Positions 1 to 12,435 are shown, counted from the stretch's first letter. The stretch is DNA of 64,000 nt from Ceratotherium simum simum (GCF_000283155.1 NW_004454182.1:7520962-7584961); one strand, 5' to 3'. Program-made: numbers and translations. Notes: generated by a model not told the origin, from the letters alone.

Positions 1-206
1 CTGTTGCCAATCTTCCTCTTTTTTTGCATGAGGAAGATTAGCCCTGAGCTAACATCCATGCCAATCTTCCTCTATTTTATATGTGTGTCGCTGCCACAGC
101 ATGGCTGACGAGTGCTGTAGGTCCGCACCCGAGATCCAAACCTGCAAACCAGGGCTGCCGAAGCGGAGTGTGCTGAACTTGAACCACTACACCATGGGCT
201 GGCCCC
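1..206 (-). repeat. ERE-type tRNA-derived SINE, cut by the window edge
   Basis: The element lies on the minus strand: its head (gggctggcccc read on the plus strand) ends near 206, and the tail runs off the left edge of the window. The plus strand shows the tail units typical of the family (gaggaagattagccctgagctaacatc and a second cctct-bounded unit), then the catggct middle and the tRNA-like head with an eroded B box (gagatccaaacc). Such elements are Pol III-transcribed and L1-mobilised. A target-site duplication cannot be tested because one flank is missing. Confidence 0.88.
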
Positions 207-475
207 ATGATACACTTTTAATAAAGAACAGGAAAACACTATATTACATAGGAACTCTTGTTAGCCAGGTGCCTTACAGAATTGCATGACATCTGAGAGA
301 TCTTATTAATTGCTGTCAACTAGAACTGGTATTTCATCATGATTTTATCTCTGGTGGTAAATAGCTTTAACTTAACCCTGGATGAGGGACTGGGGAGCAA
401 AGTGGCAGCTGGTGATGGAAAACATCTTGGCAGTTAGCAGGGTCTTGCCTTGCCTTGTCTATATGTGTAGTACCT

Positions 476-545
476 ATTTATTCAACAAACATTTGAGTGC
501 CTGCTGTGTGACTAGCACTCTGTTAGGTTTTATTCCATAGTGCCT
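476..545 (-). repeat. L2 3'-end fragment
   Basis: The run ttcaacaaacatttgagtgc followed by ctgctgtgtgactagcactctgttagg is the reverse complement of the L2 3' terminus, normally read as ...ggcacatagtaggtgctcaataaatgtttgttgaatga. It is diverged, as expected for an ancient element. Confidence 0.55.
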
Positions 546-1310
546 AAAACACACCATACTTGGGTTATAGTGTGGAGGCTTAGCAAAGGTTTGAATTACT
601 GAAACATAATTGGCCTGATGGCTCATATTTCCATCTTAATTTTTCAGCTACAAATTCATCGTAATAGCAGAATGGTCCAAAAGTGTCCGATGTTTATGAT
701 TAGAAAAGATGTATTTATCCGTGGTGGTGGTGAAGAGGGCTCCCCAGCTAAGGAGCCCTCAGCCATCGCTGGCCGTTGATTGTGCTTCTCTACCTGCTTC
801 TCCCCCTCCCTGGCTTGTCTAGCTCTGCTTATCCTATGACAATTTAAATCAGTCATCAAATCTCGGTAACAGGAGCAGTGGCTAATAGGACTAATGAAAG
901 CTTGTAGGCTGGGGAAGATGATGGATTACTTCTGTAAAGCAATGAGCCGATTGATTCGTCATGTCGTTAGCCACATCTCTCTATGTTAGATAGACTGAGA
1001 AGCAGAAAGATTCAGGTGATGTGGTGGACATTGACCCATTTCTCTTTTTTGTGCCTTATGCCACCATGACTGCTCTTAACTCGACTCTTGTTAGAAGTTT
1101 CTCAGTAACTCACAGCTAATGGACACCATTAACTTGAGTATTATTAATGGGAGCTTCTTATTTACATTCTCTTTTGAATTAAAACAGTTTATTCATATCA
1201 TAGCTTAGGAATTGGACTTTCTTTAAGAGATCCTTCAAGTGTTGAAATAAAGCACTAGGAAAACTTAGAAAAGCTGTTGTAGAATTTCTAAATGTTCTAA
1301 AATTTCTTTT

Positions 1311-1552
1311 TTTTTTTTTTTGTGAGGAAGATTAGCCCTGAGCTAACATCCAATGCCAATCCTCCTCTTTTTGCTGAGGAAGATTGGCCCTGGGCTAACA
1401 TCCGTGCCCATCTTCCTCTACTTTATATGGGACGCCACCACAGCATGGCTTGACAAGCGGTGCGTCAGTGCGCGCCCGGGATCCGAACCTGCAAACCCCG
1501 GGCCGCCAAAGCAGAGCGCGTGCACTTACCCGCTGCGCCACTGGGCCGTCCC
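1311..1552 (-). repeat. Complete ERE-type SINE with target-site duplication
   Basis: The element starts with a T-run (the poly(A) tail on the other strand), has two tail modules (gaggaagattagccctgagctaacatcc and ctgaggaagattggccctgggctaacatcc), then the catggcttgacaagcggtgcg middle and a tRNA-like head ending ctgggccgtccc. It is flanked by a perfect repeat, ctaaaatttctttt, at 1297-1310 and 1553-1566, which is an L1-style target-site duplication. It lacks the acaactat tail module found in some other copies. Confidence 0.93.
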
Positions 1553-2504
1553 CTAAAATTTCTTTTTTTTATGTCAACTTTCCTTCCATCAACTGTTGCA
1601 ATGAGGACTCAGCCTGAAATTTCTGAAATCATGGCATTTAAACCAAACATACAGTAAACTGGTAAAGTGCCTTTTTCAATGCCAGTTTTGTTTTAAATTT
1701 CAAATAGAAACATTTGAAAGTCAAGTATAATAATTTGGTTTCAAAGGAAAGCTGCTTAGAATGTAGCGGCATATGGGTTCATGGGAGCTGTATGCTGTGC
1801 CCCCTTGTAAGGGTGTTGTGGTCCGCAAGAGAGTGTGTAAGCAGTGAATATGTGTTTTTCTAGAACAGCTTTTCAAAGAATATTGTAGTAGACCATCTGT
1901 AAAAAAACCAAACAACATTTATACCTAAAACATTTATACATAAAATTGGGGTTAATAAATTGAACTAAATTGTGAAACACAAGATTTGTCTGATACTCTG
2001 CATCAGAGAAGTTGTTCTCTTCACCCCAGAGAGCTTAGATTTCCGCAGACCCAAGGGTATTTAAGATAAAACTTGGCACATTTAGTACTTTTATGAATAG
2101 TTTGTTGAAAGGAATAGAGTTGTGTTGTCGCTGTGCCCACTGCACATTTTACAGGCACATTTGGCCATTTTTATGAGTCACAGTATCTCCCGCATGTGGT
2201 AATTTTATTGGCATCTATAATTTTAACTTTAGTGTTAATTTTGGCAGGACAGAGAACAAAAACAGACACACTTGAGTCCTGAGGAGCAAAGCTGAGCAAG
2301 ACTTGGAATTGGAAAGGGTAATTATGAAGCCTTTATTACAAAGGAAAAAAATTAACAGCCAAGATATTTCGCTCTTCTTTTTAAAATTAAAGCCTACTTT
2401 TCAGATTGGATGAGCATTGAAATAGTGTCTCAAGCAAGATGGAAATAGAGCCAGACACAAGTGCTATATTATGCTTTTATGCCAGAAGTTCTGCTGCATT
2501 AATA

Positions 2505-2600
2505 TGGAATCATAGAATTTTAGAGCCTGAAGGAATCTCTGAAATCATTTCATCCAAACTCTCATTTTACAGATGAGGAAACATATGCAGAGTGGTAACT
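2505..2600. repeat. MIR-like ancient SINE fragment
   Basis: The sequence atcatagaattttagagcctgaaggaatc...cattttacagatgaggaaac resembles the widespread mammalian repeat that contains the MIR-type 'attttacagatgaggaaac' core. It is short and diverged, so the subfamily is uncertain. Confidence 0.45.
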
Positions 2601-3619
2601 GTATTTTGTTATAAGCGACTGGGCAGTTATCAAAATATCTCCTGAATGCCTTTTTATATTGGGAATTTCCTAACTATAAATTAGTACAGTTTCAGAACTG
2701 CATTTGTAAGCAGAGTGCTTGGTTCATGAACTTTAGGGTCAAAGGTAACTCTTCAATCCAGAGTACGGATTAAATTGACATTTACAATGAAAAGTAGTAG
2801 TTAAAAATAAAGAAGAAAACAGGATAATTGAAATGGGTTGCTGGTGCTTGAAAAACATATGGATTACTTAAAGAAGACTAAAATAGAAGATAGACTTTGG
2901 GGTACTTTCAGGATGGTTGTTTATTATGATGTGGTTCATCTGGAAAAATTACAGCTTTCCTTTTCTTATACGGTTGTATGAAGATGAATACTTTAAGATG
3001 AAAGGAAATAGATTTATGTTTGCGTTTCTAGTAGGTATCTTTTGGAAAGCTATGGATATCATCTGGGAAGGGATGAATGTAAGTTGTCGGGAAAGTCACG
3101 TCTTCTCAGGAGGTATGTTGTCTTCCCTCATGTGCCAAGGTTGGGGAGTACAGAGAACTGAAATTAATGACTGGAAAAAACAAAAGAAAATGGTGTTCAT
3201 AAAGGACAGAGCTTTATGACAGTACGTGTTTTTTTTGGTCCGCAAATAGAACCAAGATAGGAACAATTTTGGAACTCGAGTGCCTAAAGGTATTGGATAT
3301 ATAATAGGCGCTCAATGATATTTCTTGAAAGGATGAATTATGTGAGAGAGAGGTTTTTGAAATAATTCCAACTAAAGTAACTGGCCAAAAGTTGGAAGGG
3401 AAAATAGAGGTGTTTAAATAGTAAAAATGTATGTTCACGATAAAGATATTTCTGAGGTGGAAGTCACTAGCTATAGGCAATAAAAGATAGAGACAGTCGC
3501 CATATGCATGATTTCTGCCAGTTGTCACAGACCCTCCCCGTCAATTGCCTGGGCGATTGTCATAGTCACCAGTTTGTTCTCCATAGTTCACAAGAGTGAT
3601 TTTCTACCATAAATATGTC

Positions 3620-3910
3620 ATATAATTACTTTGTTAAACACGTGTAGTGGTTCTCCATCAGCATCAAGAATGAGGTCTAAGCCTTCTGGTCAACCAAGAC
3701 CTGGCTCTTCTCTCCCCATCTCGCCACCAGCCTGCTCAAGCTGTGCCAAAAGACGCCCAGCTCCCAGGCTTGGCATGCTGCTCCATGCTCCGCGCATGCT
3801 CTCTCCCGCCTCCGGTGCCCAGTCTCCATCCTCCACTCCCCTCATCACCGCCAGGCCAATTTGTCTTTGTTCTCATGCTTCTCAGTTGACGAGTGTACTT
3901 AAATGAAAGC
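3620..3910 (+). repeat. Possible L2 fragment
   Basis: The C-rich text with 'gtggttctccatcagcatcaagaatgaggtc...aagccttctggtcaaccaagacctggctc..' has the composition and word order of L2 3'-region sequence read on the plus strand. The open frames here are by-products of its composition. The assignment is tentative. Confidence 0.35.
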
Positions 3911-3971
3911 AATGTCCCAATGTTCACGGAGCTGTTTTAAATCTAATGTTGAATGCTCTTAAAATCAAAGT

Positions 3972-4232
3972 GTAGGGGCCAGCCCCGGGGGCGCAAGTGG
4001 TTAAGTGCGCGCGCTCCACTGGGGGGCCTGGGGTTCCCCAGTCCAGATCCTGAGGGTTGGGATCCCGGGCGTGCACCGTGGCACCACTTGGCAAACCATG
4101 CTGTGGGGGCGTCCCATATAAAGTGGAGGAAGATGGGCGTGGATGTTAGCCCAGGGCCAGTCTTCCTCAGCAAAAAAAGAGGAGGATTGGCAGATGTTAG
4201 CTCAGGGCTGATCTTCCTCTCACACACACACA
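3972..4232 (+). repeat. Complete ERE-type SINE with target-site duplication
   Basis: The head ggggccagccccgggggcgc with the A-box-like 'ggcgcaagtggttaag' starts near 3975. The middle is ccatgctgtgggggcgtccc. Two tail modules follow (gaggaagatgggcgtggatgttagcccaggg and gaggaggattggcagatgttagctcaggg), then a short (CA)n tail. The flanking repeat aaaatcaaagt occurs at 3961-3971 and 4233-4243. Open frames across it are SINE artefacts. Confidence 0.93.
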
Positions 4233-5079
4233 AAAATCAAAGTTTACTTACAATTGTAATATTTTCATGTCTTCTCACATTTTACATTCACTTAGAAATT
4301 TATTGAACGCTTACTCTTTCCAAGGCCCTGTGCTTGGTTTTAGCTGAATTATCCTAGATTTGACAAGTTTTCCCTGAGGACTGTACTTATATGGATGTTT
4401 GTAAGAAAATAAAGCTGAAATAAAACCTATTTACCCCTTTTTGTAGAACAATAGGACACAGAATTATAGTGGTTTAGAAAGAATTTGTTAGCCCACAAAG
4501 TAGCTATGAGCTTTTAGATGAATTGTTTTTATGAATGTGTTCAGACCTAATTTTGACAATAGAGAACTCCATCCTATAAATTATAGAAAAGTTACAATTC
4601 ATAGTTTATGCAAAATGTGATAGTTTCTGTAGATTATGGTGACCAACAATACTTTAACAGTATTTGTATTCCCTTGTTTTCTTCTTTGACCATAAATGTG
4701 GTCCACTTGGAAGAATTCTCTAGAAGCATATTTTAAGAATGACTAGCTGTCTCGTTAAACAAGTCTGATATGAGATCCACAGAAAATCATGGTAAACTTG
4801 AATAGTGTGTTGTGTGGTTTTGAGTGATCCCTATGATTCCTTTAATATAGATCTTAAATGCATGTCCTGAACCCCACTTAATATATAATTATTTTTCTAT
4901 GGTAACTGCTGTATTTTGGGGGACTGTTGTTCATGAAATTAATAAGGGAGAGTCTTAGAAATTGTATGGTTAAGTATATTTGATCTCATTAAATTTTTTG
5001 TTTTGTAATTATTTAGCAAAATTTATGAATAAAATCACAATCCTTTAAATATCCTGGATTATAATGTTATAAATGGATA

Positions 5080-5225
5080 TTCATTCGTTCAACAAACATT
5101 TATTGGGTGTCTGTTGTGAGCTGTGCTTTATTCTAGGCACTGGGAATGTAGTGGGAACGTGGCGTTCATGTTTCCTTCTGTCATGGAGCTTATGTTATAG
5201 TGGGTGAGACAGACAATAAACCAGT
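5080..5225 (-). repeat. L2 3' end, minus strand
   Basis: The order attcattcgttcaacaaacatttattgggtgtctg, ctaggcactgggaatgtag, catggagcttatgttatagtgggtgagacagacaataaac is the classic reverse-complement L2 3' end. It is interrupted downstream by the LTR at 5273-6057. Similar L2-type sequence resumes at about 6064. Confidence 0.7.
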
Positions 5226-5272
5226 ACACACAAATATACATGTACTTTCATAGAGTGAAGACAGTAACTTGG

Positions 5273-6057
5273 TAAGAATCTAGTACCAATTCCAATGTGT
5301 ATGGGGTTTTCCATACTACCAAGCAATTCTTCAACATCAGCTGGGTGTCCTACATTTCACCTCAATTCAGACACTATTTATCTGGAGACAGTATCATATC
5401 CCACAGATTAAGGGCTCAGTCCTGCCCACCCCCCATCTTCAGATGACGATCGCAAGCCCAGATTGTAACCAACTGGCTATACATCGGAGGTTCCTATGAC
5501 CCACTCCTTGAGTTCAGTTTGCTAGAGTGGCTCACAGAGCTCAGAGAAACATTTTACGTACTAGAGTGCAGGTATATTATAAAAGGATACAACTCAGGAA
5601 GAGCCAGATGGAAGAGAGATGTATAGGGCAAAGTATGGAGAAAATGTGCAGCGCTTCCATGCCCTCTCCAGGCGCACCACTCTCCCCGAAATCTCCATGT
5701 GTTCACCAACTCAGAAGCTCTCTGAACCCAGTCCTTTGGTTTTTTATGGAGACTTCATTACATGGGCATGAGTGATTAAGTCATTGGCCATTGGCTATTG
5801 ATTCAACCTCCACCCCACCCCCCTCCCCAGAGATCAGAGGGGTGGGCTTGAAAGTTCCAACCCTCAAATCACACAATTGGTTCTCCTGGGCAACCAGACC
5901 CATCCTTAGATGCAGTCCAAAAGTCACCTCATTAACATAATGGAAAACACCTTTGTCACTCTCATCACTTAGGAAATTCCAAGGGTTTTAGGACCTCTGA
6001 GCCAGAAATGAGGATGAAGACCAAATATATATTTCTTATTATAAATCACAATATCCC
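5273..6057 (-). mobile_element. Solo LTR of an endogenous retrovirus, family not fixed
   Basis: The 785-bp block splits an L2-type element and is flanked by the 6-bp direct repeat acttgg (5267-5272 and 6058-6063), consistent with a retroviral target-site duplication. Recognisable LTR words are gctagagtggctcacagagctcag, agccagatggaagagagatg, the phrase cattggccattggctattgattcaac and ggggtgggcttgaaagttccaacc. Their order suggests an LTR read in reverse. The ends are eroded and do not show clean TG/CA. No internal gag, pol or env sequence adjoins it, so it is a solo LTR. Confidence 0.6.
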
Positions 6058-6063
6058 ACTTGG

Positions 6064-6640
6064 GTAACATGAAAGAGAGGGCCCTGTGGCATTGGAACAG
6101 CATTAGTTCTGGTGGTCAGGGTAGGGCCTCCTGAGGAGCCTCCATTTAAATTGAGACCCAAAGGAGGAGAAAAAGCCAGTCCAGCTAATGTCTACATAAG
6201 GAGCACCCCAGACAGGGGCTCAACAAATGCAAAAGCCCTGAGTTGAGAAAAAGCTTGGTGTGTTCAAAGAACAGAAATGGTTGTGAGCGTGGAGTAGGGA
6301 GGAGGTGGGAGTGGTAGGAGATGGTCCTGGAGGCGGGTGGACAGGCTCAGACTGGTGAGGAGTTCCCATGTCCTTCTAGGGGCAGTAGGCAGTCACTGTA
6401 GGATTTTATGCAGGCAAGTGGCATGTTTTATGTTTTTGTAAGAAGACCTGGCTGCTCTGTGGGGAAGAGAGTATCAGGCAGGAGGGAAACCTGAGAGTCA
6501 TCAAGCTGTTGTAATGGGCCAGGTGAGAGGTGATGGTGGTTTGGAGTAGGGGTAGCACTAGAAATGGAGTGGGGGTAAGAGATCCAGGAAGCATTTGGGC
6601 CTAGAGTAGCCAAAATTGCCGATGGGGCTGGGGACGGGAA
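6064..6640 (-). repeat. Ancient L2-type repeat, continuation after the LTR
   Basis: The order gcaaaagccctgagttgag, gtggtaggagatggtcc, ggattttatgcaggcaagtggcatg, gacctggctgctctgtgg, gggccaggtgagaggtgatggtgg is a common mammalian repeat. It also appears next to an L2 3' end at 62.8-63.7 kb in this window, which supports the L2 assignment. The exact family would need a consensus search. Confidence 0.5.
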
Positions 6641-8759
6641 GAGAGTGAAAAATAATTTATCTTAGCGCCATCTAAAAACGAGATGACGTGGAGATAGTCA
6701 CTTAAAGCATCCAAATTCCATTTCTTTCTATATCCTGAGTTAAAAGTTATTGCACATATTCATTATTATAGTGAAATGGAGTTTTTTCAAAGCAAATGCA
6801 ATTCAGACACGCTTAAAGCATGCTGCCTGTTCAAGTTGGCTGCAATGAATGAAAAGAAATTAACTTAGAAGATGGCAGCAGCTAAAAGCATAAGGACAAG
6901 CATGACCTAAGTCGTTAATTTTGCAAATAGTCGTTTCTTTTTTACAGAGAGCTCAGGTTTCCTCTTGTAACCTGTACAAAATCGGAAAATAGACCTGCGT
7001 TTTTTTAAAAATCGCATTTAGTATTTTTGTATCTTTAGTCTTCTGAGAAGTCCTTAATTATGATAGGTAAATTTCAGGTGTTAAATTATGATAGGCAAAT
7101 TTTGGGTGTACCTTCCAAATGGTACACAAGTCCAAAGGTACCAGAACATGCTTTGATCTCCCCCTTTGCCAGCTGATCTCATCTTCCTTGTCATCCTACT
7201 TATGAAATCATTCCAGGTGACTTTGAGGTCCACATGGCTAACCTAGCAGCCCATCCAGAAACCTGGCCTCAGTGCCCCTCATCGTCTTCTGTAGAAGGTA
7301 GAGGGAGAGAAAAGGAGTCACAGAAGAAGTCTTAGAGTGGCTGTGGCTGAGCTACAGGGCCCACTGTGGGGAGGGGAGAGTTGAACAGGTATAGCTGCAA
7401 AGTCCCACCTCTACTGCATCTCGCCACCATCAACCAGTTCATCTTTTACACGTTAGTCTTTAGAATAAGATTCTATTTGAATTAAGGGTACAACAGTGTT
7501 TTAAAGACTTAAATACACTGTTCTAGGCAGTAGCAAACTTGCCCACTGAGATGGTCCCAGCCCACAAAATTCTGTCATTTTTGGGTCCCCAGTATGAATT
7601 GAGCTTCACCAGCCAGTGAGTGAAACTCGTCCCCAATAACAACCCGAAATTCCATGTTCTAGCTTCCATCCACTTCTACACCACCAAATATTTGCAAGAA
7701 TCTCTGAGGGCTTCTCTTTATGATACTTATATCTCACAGGCGCCAGATGTTTGTGGGTTCTCAATTAGGTCAGTTCCTGGTTTCTGCTGATTTTTATCTC
7801 TGTCGGCCTGGCCATTGGGTAAATGTCTTATTCTTCTCATACCCATCTTGCAGAGAATAGAGTCACAGCAGAGGTGATTGGAGCCCTGAGTGATGCAGGA
7901 GAGAGGGAACATTGAACTGAGCTAGGCTTGGGGAGGGGGAGGCCAGGCTTCAACCTTTGGCACTGGGGTCTGGCTGCTTTGTCTGGTGCACCTGTTAGAC
8001 TTACCCGCTCATCTGGTGGTTTTCATTCCCAGGACCCCATTGCCTGGTTTCATCCATCAAACCATTTCCCATCCAGTCCATCAAAGCAGGGTTCAAGTTC
8101 TTTCCCATAGGGCCTCTGGACTCCCATCAAACCAGGCGTTGTGGTTGGGCACAGATCTAAGTGCCCTGACAGGGAGGAGGCTGGTCCACCCCAGAGCACC
8201 CAGACACCCTCCAGGGAGGGTGCTGCTTAATGCCACAGGCTGACCCGAGTCTCAGTTCTGGCCAACCATAGAGCTTATTACAAGAGAGAAATCATGCTTA
8301 GAAAACAAGAAAGGAGAGATTATATAAGTACATGTGGGAAATGAGCTTAGAAGCTCACAGATATTCTACTCTGCTGATAATTTTCACTCTTTTTCTGTAG
8401 GGCCTTTCTTCAAGTGAAATATTACAGAACCCCAAAGTATGACACAGGTGCCACTCAGGTGTCAGGAGCGGGCTTTCCTGCTCTCCCAGCCTCTCCCTCT
8501 GCGGGGCACCCTTGCCCCAGAAATCTGTCCAGGGAATTCCAGGAATCCTTGGACAGAACTTGGCACACTGTGACGTAAAGATTGCAGAAATTAAGACAGA
8601 TATTTGTATTGTATATTGACACCTCAAGAGCCACTGTCTGTCTGCAGCCTCTCCTGCCTCCACTGGCTCTTTTAGATGCAAATGTGTGCAGGAGGCCACA
8701 GCCCCTGTGCATGGTAACCTACCCTCTTCTGCTCCCTCCAGTCCATCCGTGGCCACCAG

Positions 8760-9275
8760 AGTCATCACTCTGAGATTCACATCTGACTTTGTCATTCCTT
8801 AAATTCCTTCTGTGGCTCACTGTCCCTCACAGGATGAAGGCATTGGGCGCTCAGCTCTTTCCTCATGGCTATCCCTACATACCTACCCCTTCTTTACTAC
8901 TTCCCAGAAAACACCTCCTTGTAGGTCCTACCACCCCATAACGCCTCCCAGCCACCAGGCACACGCCTACTTCAGCGCTGGATTCGGGCTGCGCGTCCCC
9001 AGCAAAACCTTCTCTCACTCGCTGCTTCTAAGCCCCACCCTCAACCCCGGGAGGTGTCCACTGCCCTCTCCTCTCTGCTCCGGAGTTGGTGTTCAGCCTT
9101 CTCTGGTCCACTGTGAACTTTGGTCTACTTGTCTGTCTCCTCCACTTCAATAGAAACTCCTTGAGGGCAGAGATTTTTTGGGGAGGGGGGCTTATTCACT
9201 TCCTTTCTCCAGATCCCAAGCCCCCAGCAGATGCCTGACATGGAAAAGGCACTCAACATTTGAATGAATGAATCC
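8760..9275 (+). repeat. L2 3' end, plus strand
   Basis: The text reads through the L2 3' region in order: cctcacaggatgaaggc, aaacacctccttgtaggtc, cttgagggcagagatttttt, gatgcctgacatggaaaaggcactcaacatttgaatgaatgaatc. The terminal tgaatgaatga is the L2 3' repeat. The 113-residue open frame here has no support as a gene. Confidence 0.7.
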
Positions 9276-9656
9276 TCAAGTTACCACAAATGCATTTGTC
9301 TAGATGTGAATGGCAGTTATGAAATAATTCAGCTCCAAGTTAATGAAAACAGAGATCGTTTTTAAAAGCCTTGTTCTTGCAAGCCTTTCAGTAGTAAGTC
9401 CATTTAAATGAGATCTCAGGTTTTAAAGGCAAGTTTTGTTTGTCAAGGCAGTTGGAGCTTCCACTGTTCTGTGGAAATCTTTCCATCTGAGTGGAATTGG
9501 CTCTGGCTATAACAAATGTGAGTGTTCAGAGTGGATTGTATTCATAACATGGGGAATAGATGAGAGTCATGGGAGGGGTGTATGTGTGAAGGTGTGTGTG
9601 TGACAAATGGCTGGGTCTTTTAATGAACCACTTACTTGAAAATTGTCTTTCCACAG

Positions 9657-9809
9657 GTGATGTATCACCAATCAGTATGTCTCCCATCAGTCAATCTCAG
9701 TTTATTCCACTCGGGGAAATCCTTTGCTTGGCCATCTCAGCAATGAACTCGGCAAGAAAGCCTGTCACCCAGGAAGCACTGATGGAGCACCTAACCACGT
9801 GTTTCCCAG
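9657..9809 (+). CDS. STOX2: STOX2 coding exon, first half of the storkhead winged-helix domain
   Basis: This 153-bp internal exon encodes 51 residues of storkhead-box 2, a putative winged-helix transcription regulator. It begins at the second base of a Gly codon after the acceptor ttgtctttccacag, and ends on the first base of another Gly codon before the donor cag|gtaaca. The peptide runs from DVSPISMSPISQSQF through PLGEILCLAISAMNSARKP to MEHLTTCFP, which I recognise as the start of the Stork_head domain of STOX2. Both boundaries have the same phase, so skipping this exon would keep the frame but destroy the fold. About 56 N-terminal residues of the usual 926-residue protein are encoded upstream of the window. 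STOX1, the paralogue, is less likely because the flanking peptide matches STOX2. Confidence 0.95.
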
Positions 9810-10223
9810 GTAACAGGAAAAGAATGTAGCAGTTTCTAAATGGGTGCGTGCTCTGGCTGTGCTGGACTTCAAATGGGCAGTTCCTCCCATGTTTAAATAT
9901 CATAGGAAAAAATTCTTTGCCAAAACTGACCAGAAACTTTTCTTAGTTCTGTAAGGAAAAGTCAAGGCATCTGTGTTACTTCCAAAACATTTGCCTTCTT
10001 CGGCTCTAATACTTCTTTAATTGGCACTGAGAAAAAGAAATTAAATCAGAATCCAGGAAGAATTCTGGCAAAAACGACCAGGATTTCATTCAATCTTTGC
10101 CACACAACCTTCTGTAAATACATGAACATCATGATTCACGGACGCAAGTCAGAAAGAACTGAAAATTTTAGTCCTGAGGGATTAAACTACAGACAGAGTA
10201 ATGTCAAAAATAAACAGGTCTTG

Positions 10224-10438
10224 GGGCTGGCCTGGGGGTGTAGTGGTTAAGTTCACACACTCCACTTCGGCAGCCTGGAGTTTGCAGGTTTGGATCCCGG
10301 GCGCTGACCTATGCACCGCTCATCAAGCCATGCTGTGGTGGCGTCCCACATACAAAATAGAGGAAGATGGGCACAGATGTTAGCTTAGGGACAATCTTCT
10401 TCAAGAAGAATAAATAAATAATAATAATAATTAAAAAA
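10224..10438 (+). repeat. ERE-type SINE
   Basis: The head gggctggcctgggggtgtagtggttaag is followed by ggtttggatcccgggcgctgacc, tcaagccatgctgtggtggcgtccc and one tail module (gaggaagatgggcacagatgttagcttaggg). The tail ends in (AATA)n/(ATA)n. Imperfect flanking repeats aataaacaggtcttg (about 10209-10223) and aataaacaagtcttg (about 10440-10454) mark the insertion. Confidence 0.9.
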
Positions 10439-11036
10439 TAATAAACAAGTCTTGCGTGCTTATGTCATGGCCTGATGAGTTTTAAGAATATGATATTTGA
10501 TAAATTAGTTAAGATCTCATTTTAAAGGAAAAAAAAATAAAATGTTTCCTTTTCTCTTAAATATAATGAAAAGAAGACAATAGCCCAGATGCTCTATGAA
10601 TGGCATTTGATGCCTCCAGTGCTAGAAGGTGTTAGGAATGGTGATAAGCTAAAGAATGCATGCCCCATCTCAAGAGAGGCAGCCCACTGCTCAGGTCTGA
10701 TTTTTCCTCCCTCCTCCCCCCCAAAAATATAGAACTCGGCCAGAGCTGCCAAATCTTCTAATTTTTCAAGAGAATCTAGAAATTCAGTTTTATGTGAAAT
10801 CTCTAAATTTCCTTAAATACTGGCAGTTGTGTGTGTTCGTGTTTGTGGGTATGTACATTTTAACGTGTGTGTGCCAATGACACACAAGTCAAATAAAACA
10901 CATTATTGGGCCACCAGTTTGCCAACTTGGTTTGGAGTCAACCTATACCTAGATTGAACTAGAGCTTACATTAAAAACGAACGCTTGACATATTTTTCAT
11001 TCACCCTAGAAGAGACCTCAGAAAATATAAGCTGTT

Positions 11037-11416
11037 GGGTGTATCAGTTAGCTTTTGCTACGGAAATGCTGGGCAACAATTGCAGAACATCGGTGGCATA
11101 CAACAATAAACATTTATTTAGCTCATGTGTCTGTGGGTTCTCCAGGAGTCAGCTGATCCAGACTGGAACTAGCCAGGTGACTCTGCTCCACCTGTACCCC
11201 ATCCTCTTTGGAAAAAGGGACAAGCAGAGGCCTACGCTGCTCTTTAGGATGGTAGAGGGCCAAGAGAGCAAGCCCAGGTGCACGAGGGCTCTTCAGCCCT
11301 TTGGTCATGCCATGCCCGCTAACATTTCATTGGCCAAAGTAAACTTGGCCAAACTCAATGCCAAGGTGTGGGGAAATGCACCCCACCCATGCAGAGAGGG
11401 CAGAAGGACTACTTCT
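11037..11416 (-). mobile_element. Old MaLR (MLT1-type) LTR, interrupted by an ERE
   Basis: The words gtatcagttagcttttgctac, gcatacaacaataaacatttattt, gtctgtgggttctccaggagtcagc and catttcattggccaaag are in the order of an old MLT1 LTR read in reverse. A younger ERE sits at 11417-11622, and a remnant continues to about 11670. The 157-residue frame across this block is composite repeat sequence, not a gene. Confidence 0.6.
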
Positions 11417-11622
11417 TTTTTATTTATTTATTTTTTTGGTGAGGAAGATGGTCCCTGAACTAACATCTGTGCCAATCTTCCTCCACTTTTTTGTGTATGG
11501 GATGCTGCCACAGCCTGGCTTGATGAGTGGTGCGTAGGTTCATGCAGGATCCGAACCCACAAACCCCGGGCTGCTGAAGCGGAGCGCACGAACTTAACCA
11601 CTACACCACTGGGCTGGCCCCC
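11417..11622 (-). repeat. ERE-type SINE with target-site duplication
   Basis: It is a minus-strand copy with a T-rich left end, one tail module (gaggaagatggtccctgaactaacatc), the catgcaggatccgaacccac B-box region and a head ending cactgggctggcccc. The flanking repeat agaaggactacttct (11402-11416) recurs as agagggactacttct (11623-11637). Confidence 0.92.
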
Positions 11623-12435
11623 AGAGGGACTACTTCTAAACTAGTAATCTGCCATATTGAGTCTCCCCACTTTTCCTTTGGTCCCAAAGGAACTTTATAT
11701 TTCTCTCCCAGTGATTTTTCCTCTTTTTTCAATTTTCTAATTAATGCTTTGAAATTACGTGTACTGTTTAAAAACCCTAATGTGAACCCACCCTTGCAAC
11801 CTATAAATTATCTTAAATTTTCTAACATTTTATTATCTCTGAATATTCTTCACTGTCTGATTGTTTGTCTTTCTTTGTTAACTTCCAGGCAAGCCCTTTT
11901 CCTTTCGGTATTAAGATAAGCAGAATCCCAGGTGAGAGCTAGCACAGGGGACAGATGCTGTTCACAGACCTGATGCTCCTGTGAAGAACTGCCCTTCTTG
12001 TGGCCTTATACCTGGGTAGCCACTTCTGACATCAAACACCCCAGCAGCTTTTAAAATCCCTCTATTTTTATGTAGCTTCATGAGAGATCACATAGCTTTT
12101 TCCAAAATTGGTTACATATCTCCCATTACTGGGCTATAAAATAGAGAAGGGAAAGAACACAGAGCCAGTATGTAATAGTAAATTGTGGGTCACTGCCAAG
12201 CAGCTGATAACGTTATCACAAAGTTGGAATACTTTGTAGAGAAATTCATAGGTCACTTATATTTAAAAGAACAACTGCTTTACTAGCTTTTATAGTAAGT
12301 GAACGTAAATCCCAAGGCCCTGCTTTCAGATGGACTGAGAGGAGCTCACTTAGCTTTTGTCATCTGTGTGACACTGTGGACTTATTGGCCAGCCCCAAAG
12401 GATTGCAAGGACACTGTACAAACCTGAGTCTAGGG

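Larger units (their letters stand above)
1..9656 (+). other. STOX2: STOX2 intron upstream of the first visible coding exon (3' part)
   Basis: This intronic status is inferred from the exon beginning at 9657, which starts inside a codon and after a good acceptor (ttgtctttccacag). No start codon, upstream coding exon or CpG-rich promoter is visible, so the first exon lies further left. The intron holds EREs (1-206, 1311-1552, 3972-4232), L2/MIR fragments and a solo LTR (5273-6057). The remaining stretches, 546-1296, 1567-2504, 2601-3619, 4244-5079 and 6641-8759, look like unique non-coding DNA. Short open frames in them show no recognisable protein. Confidence 0.8.

Noticed and set aside
3943..4306. 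Frames of 96 and 117 codons on opposite strands
   Set aside because: Both are translations of a single ERE SINE with its target duplications.
8355..8795. 146-codon minus-strand frame
   Set aside because: No recognisable domain, no splice or promoter context, and it overlaps the start of an L2 element. Chance frame in GC-richer DNA.
10985..11458. 157-codon open frame in the STOX2 intron
   Set aside because: It runs across an old MaLR LTR into an ERE tail and matches no protein family.
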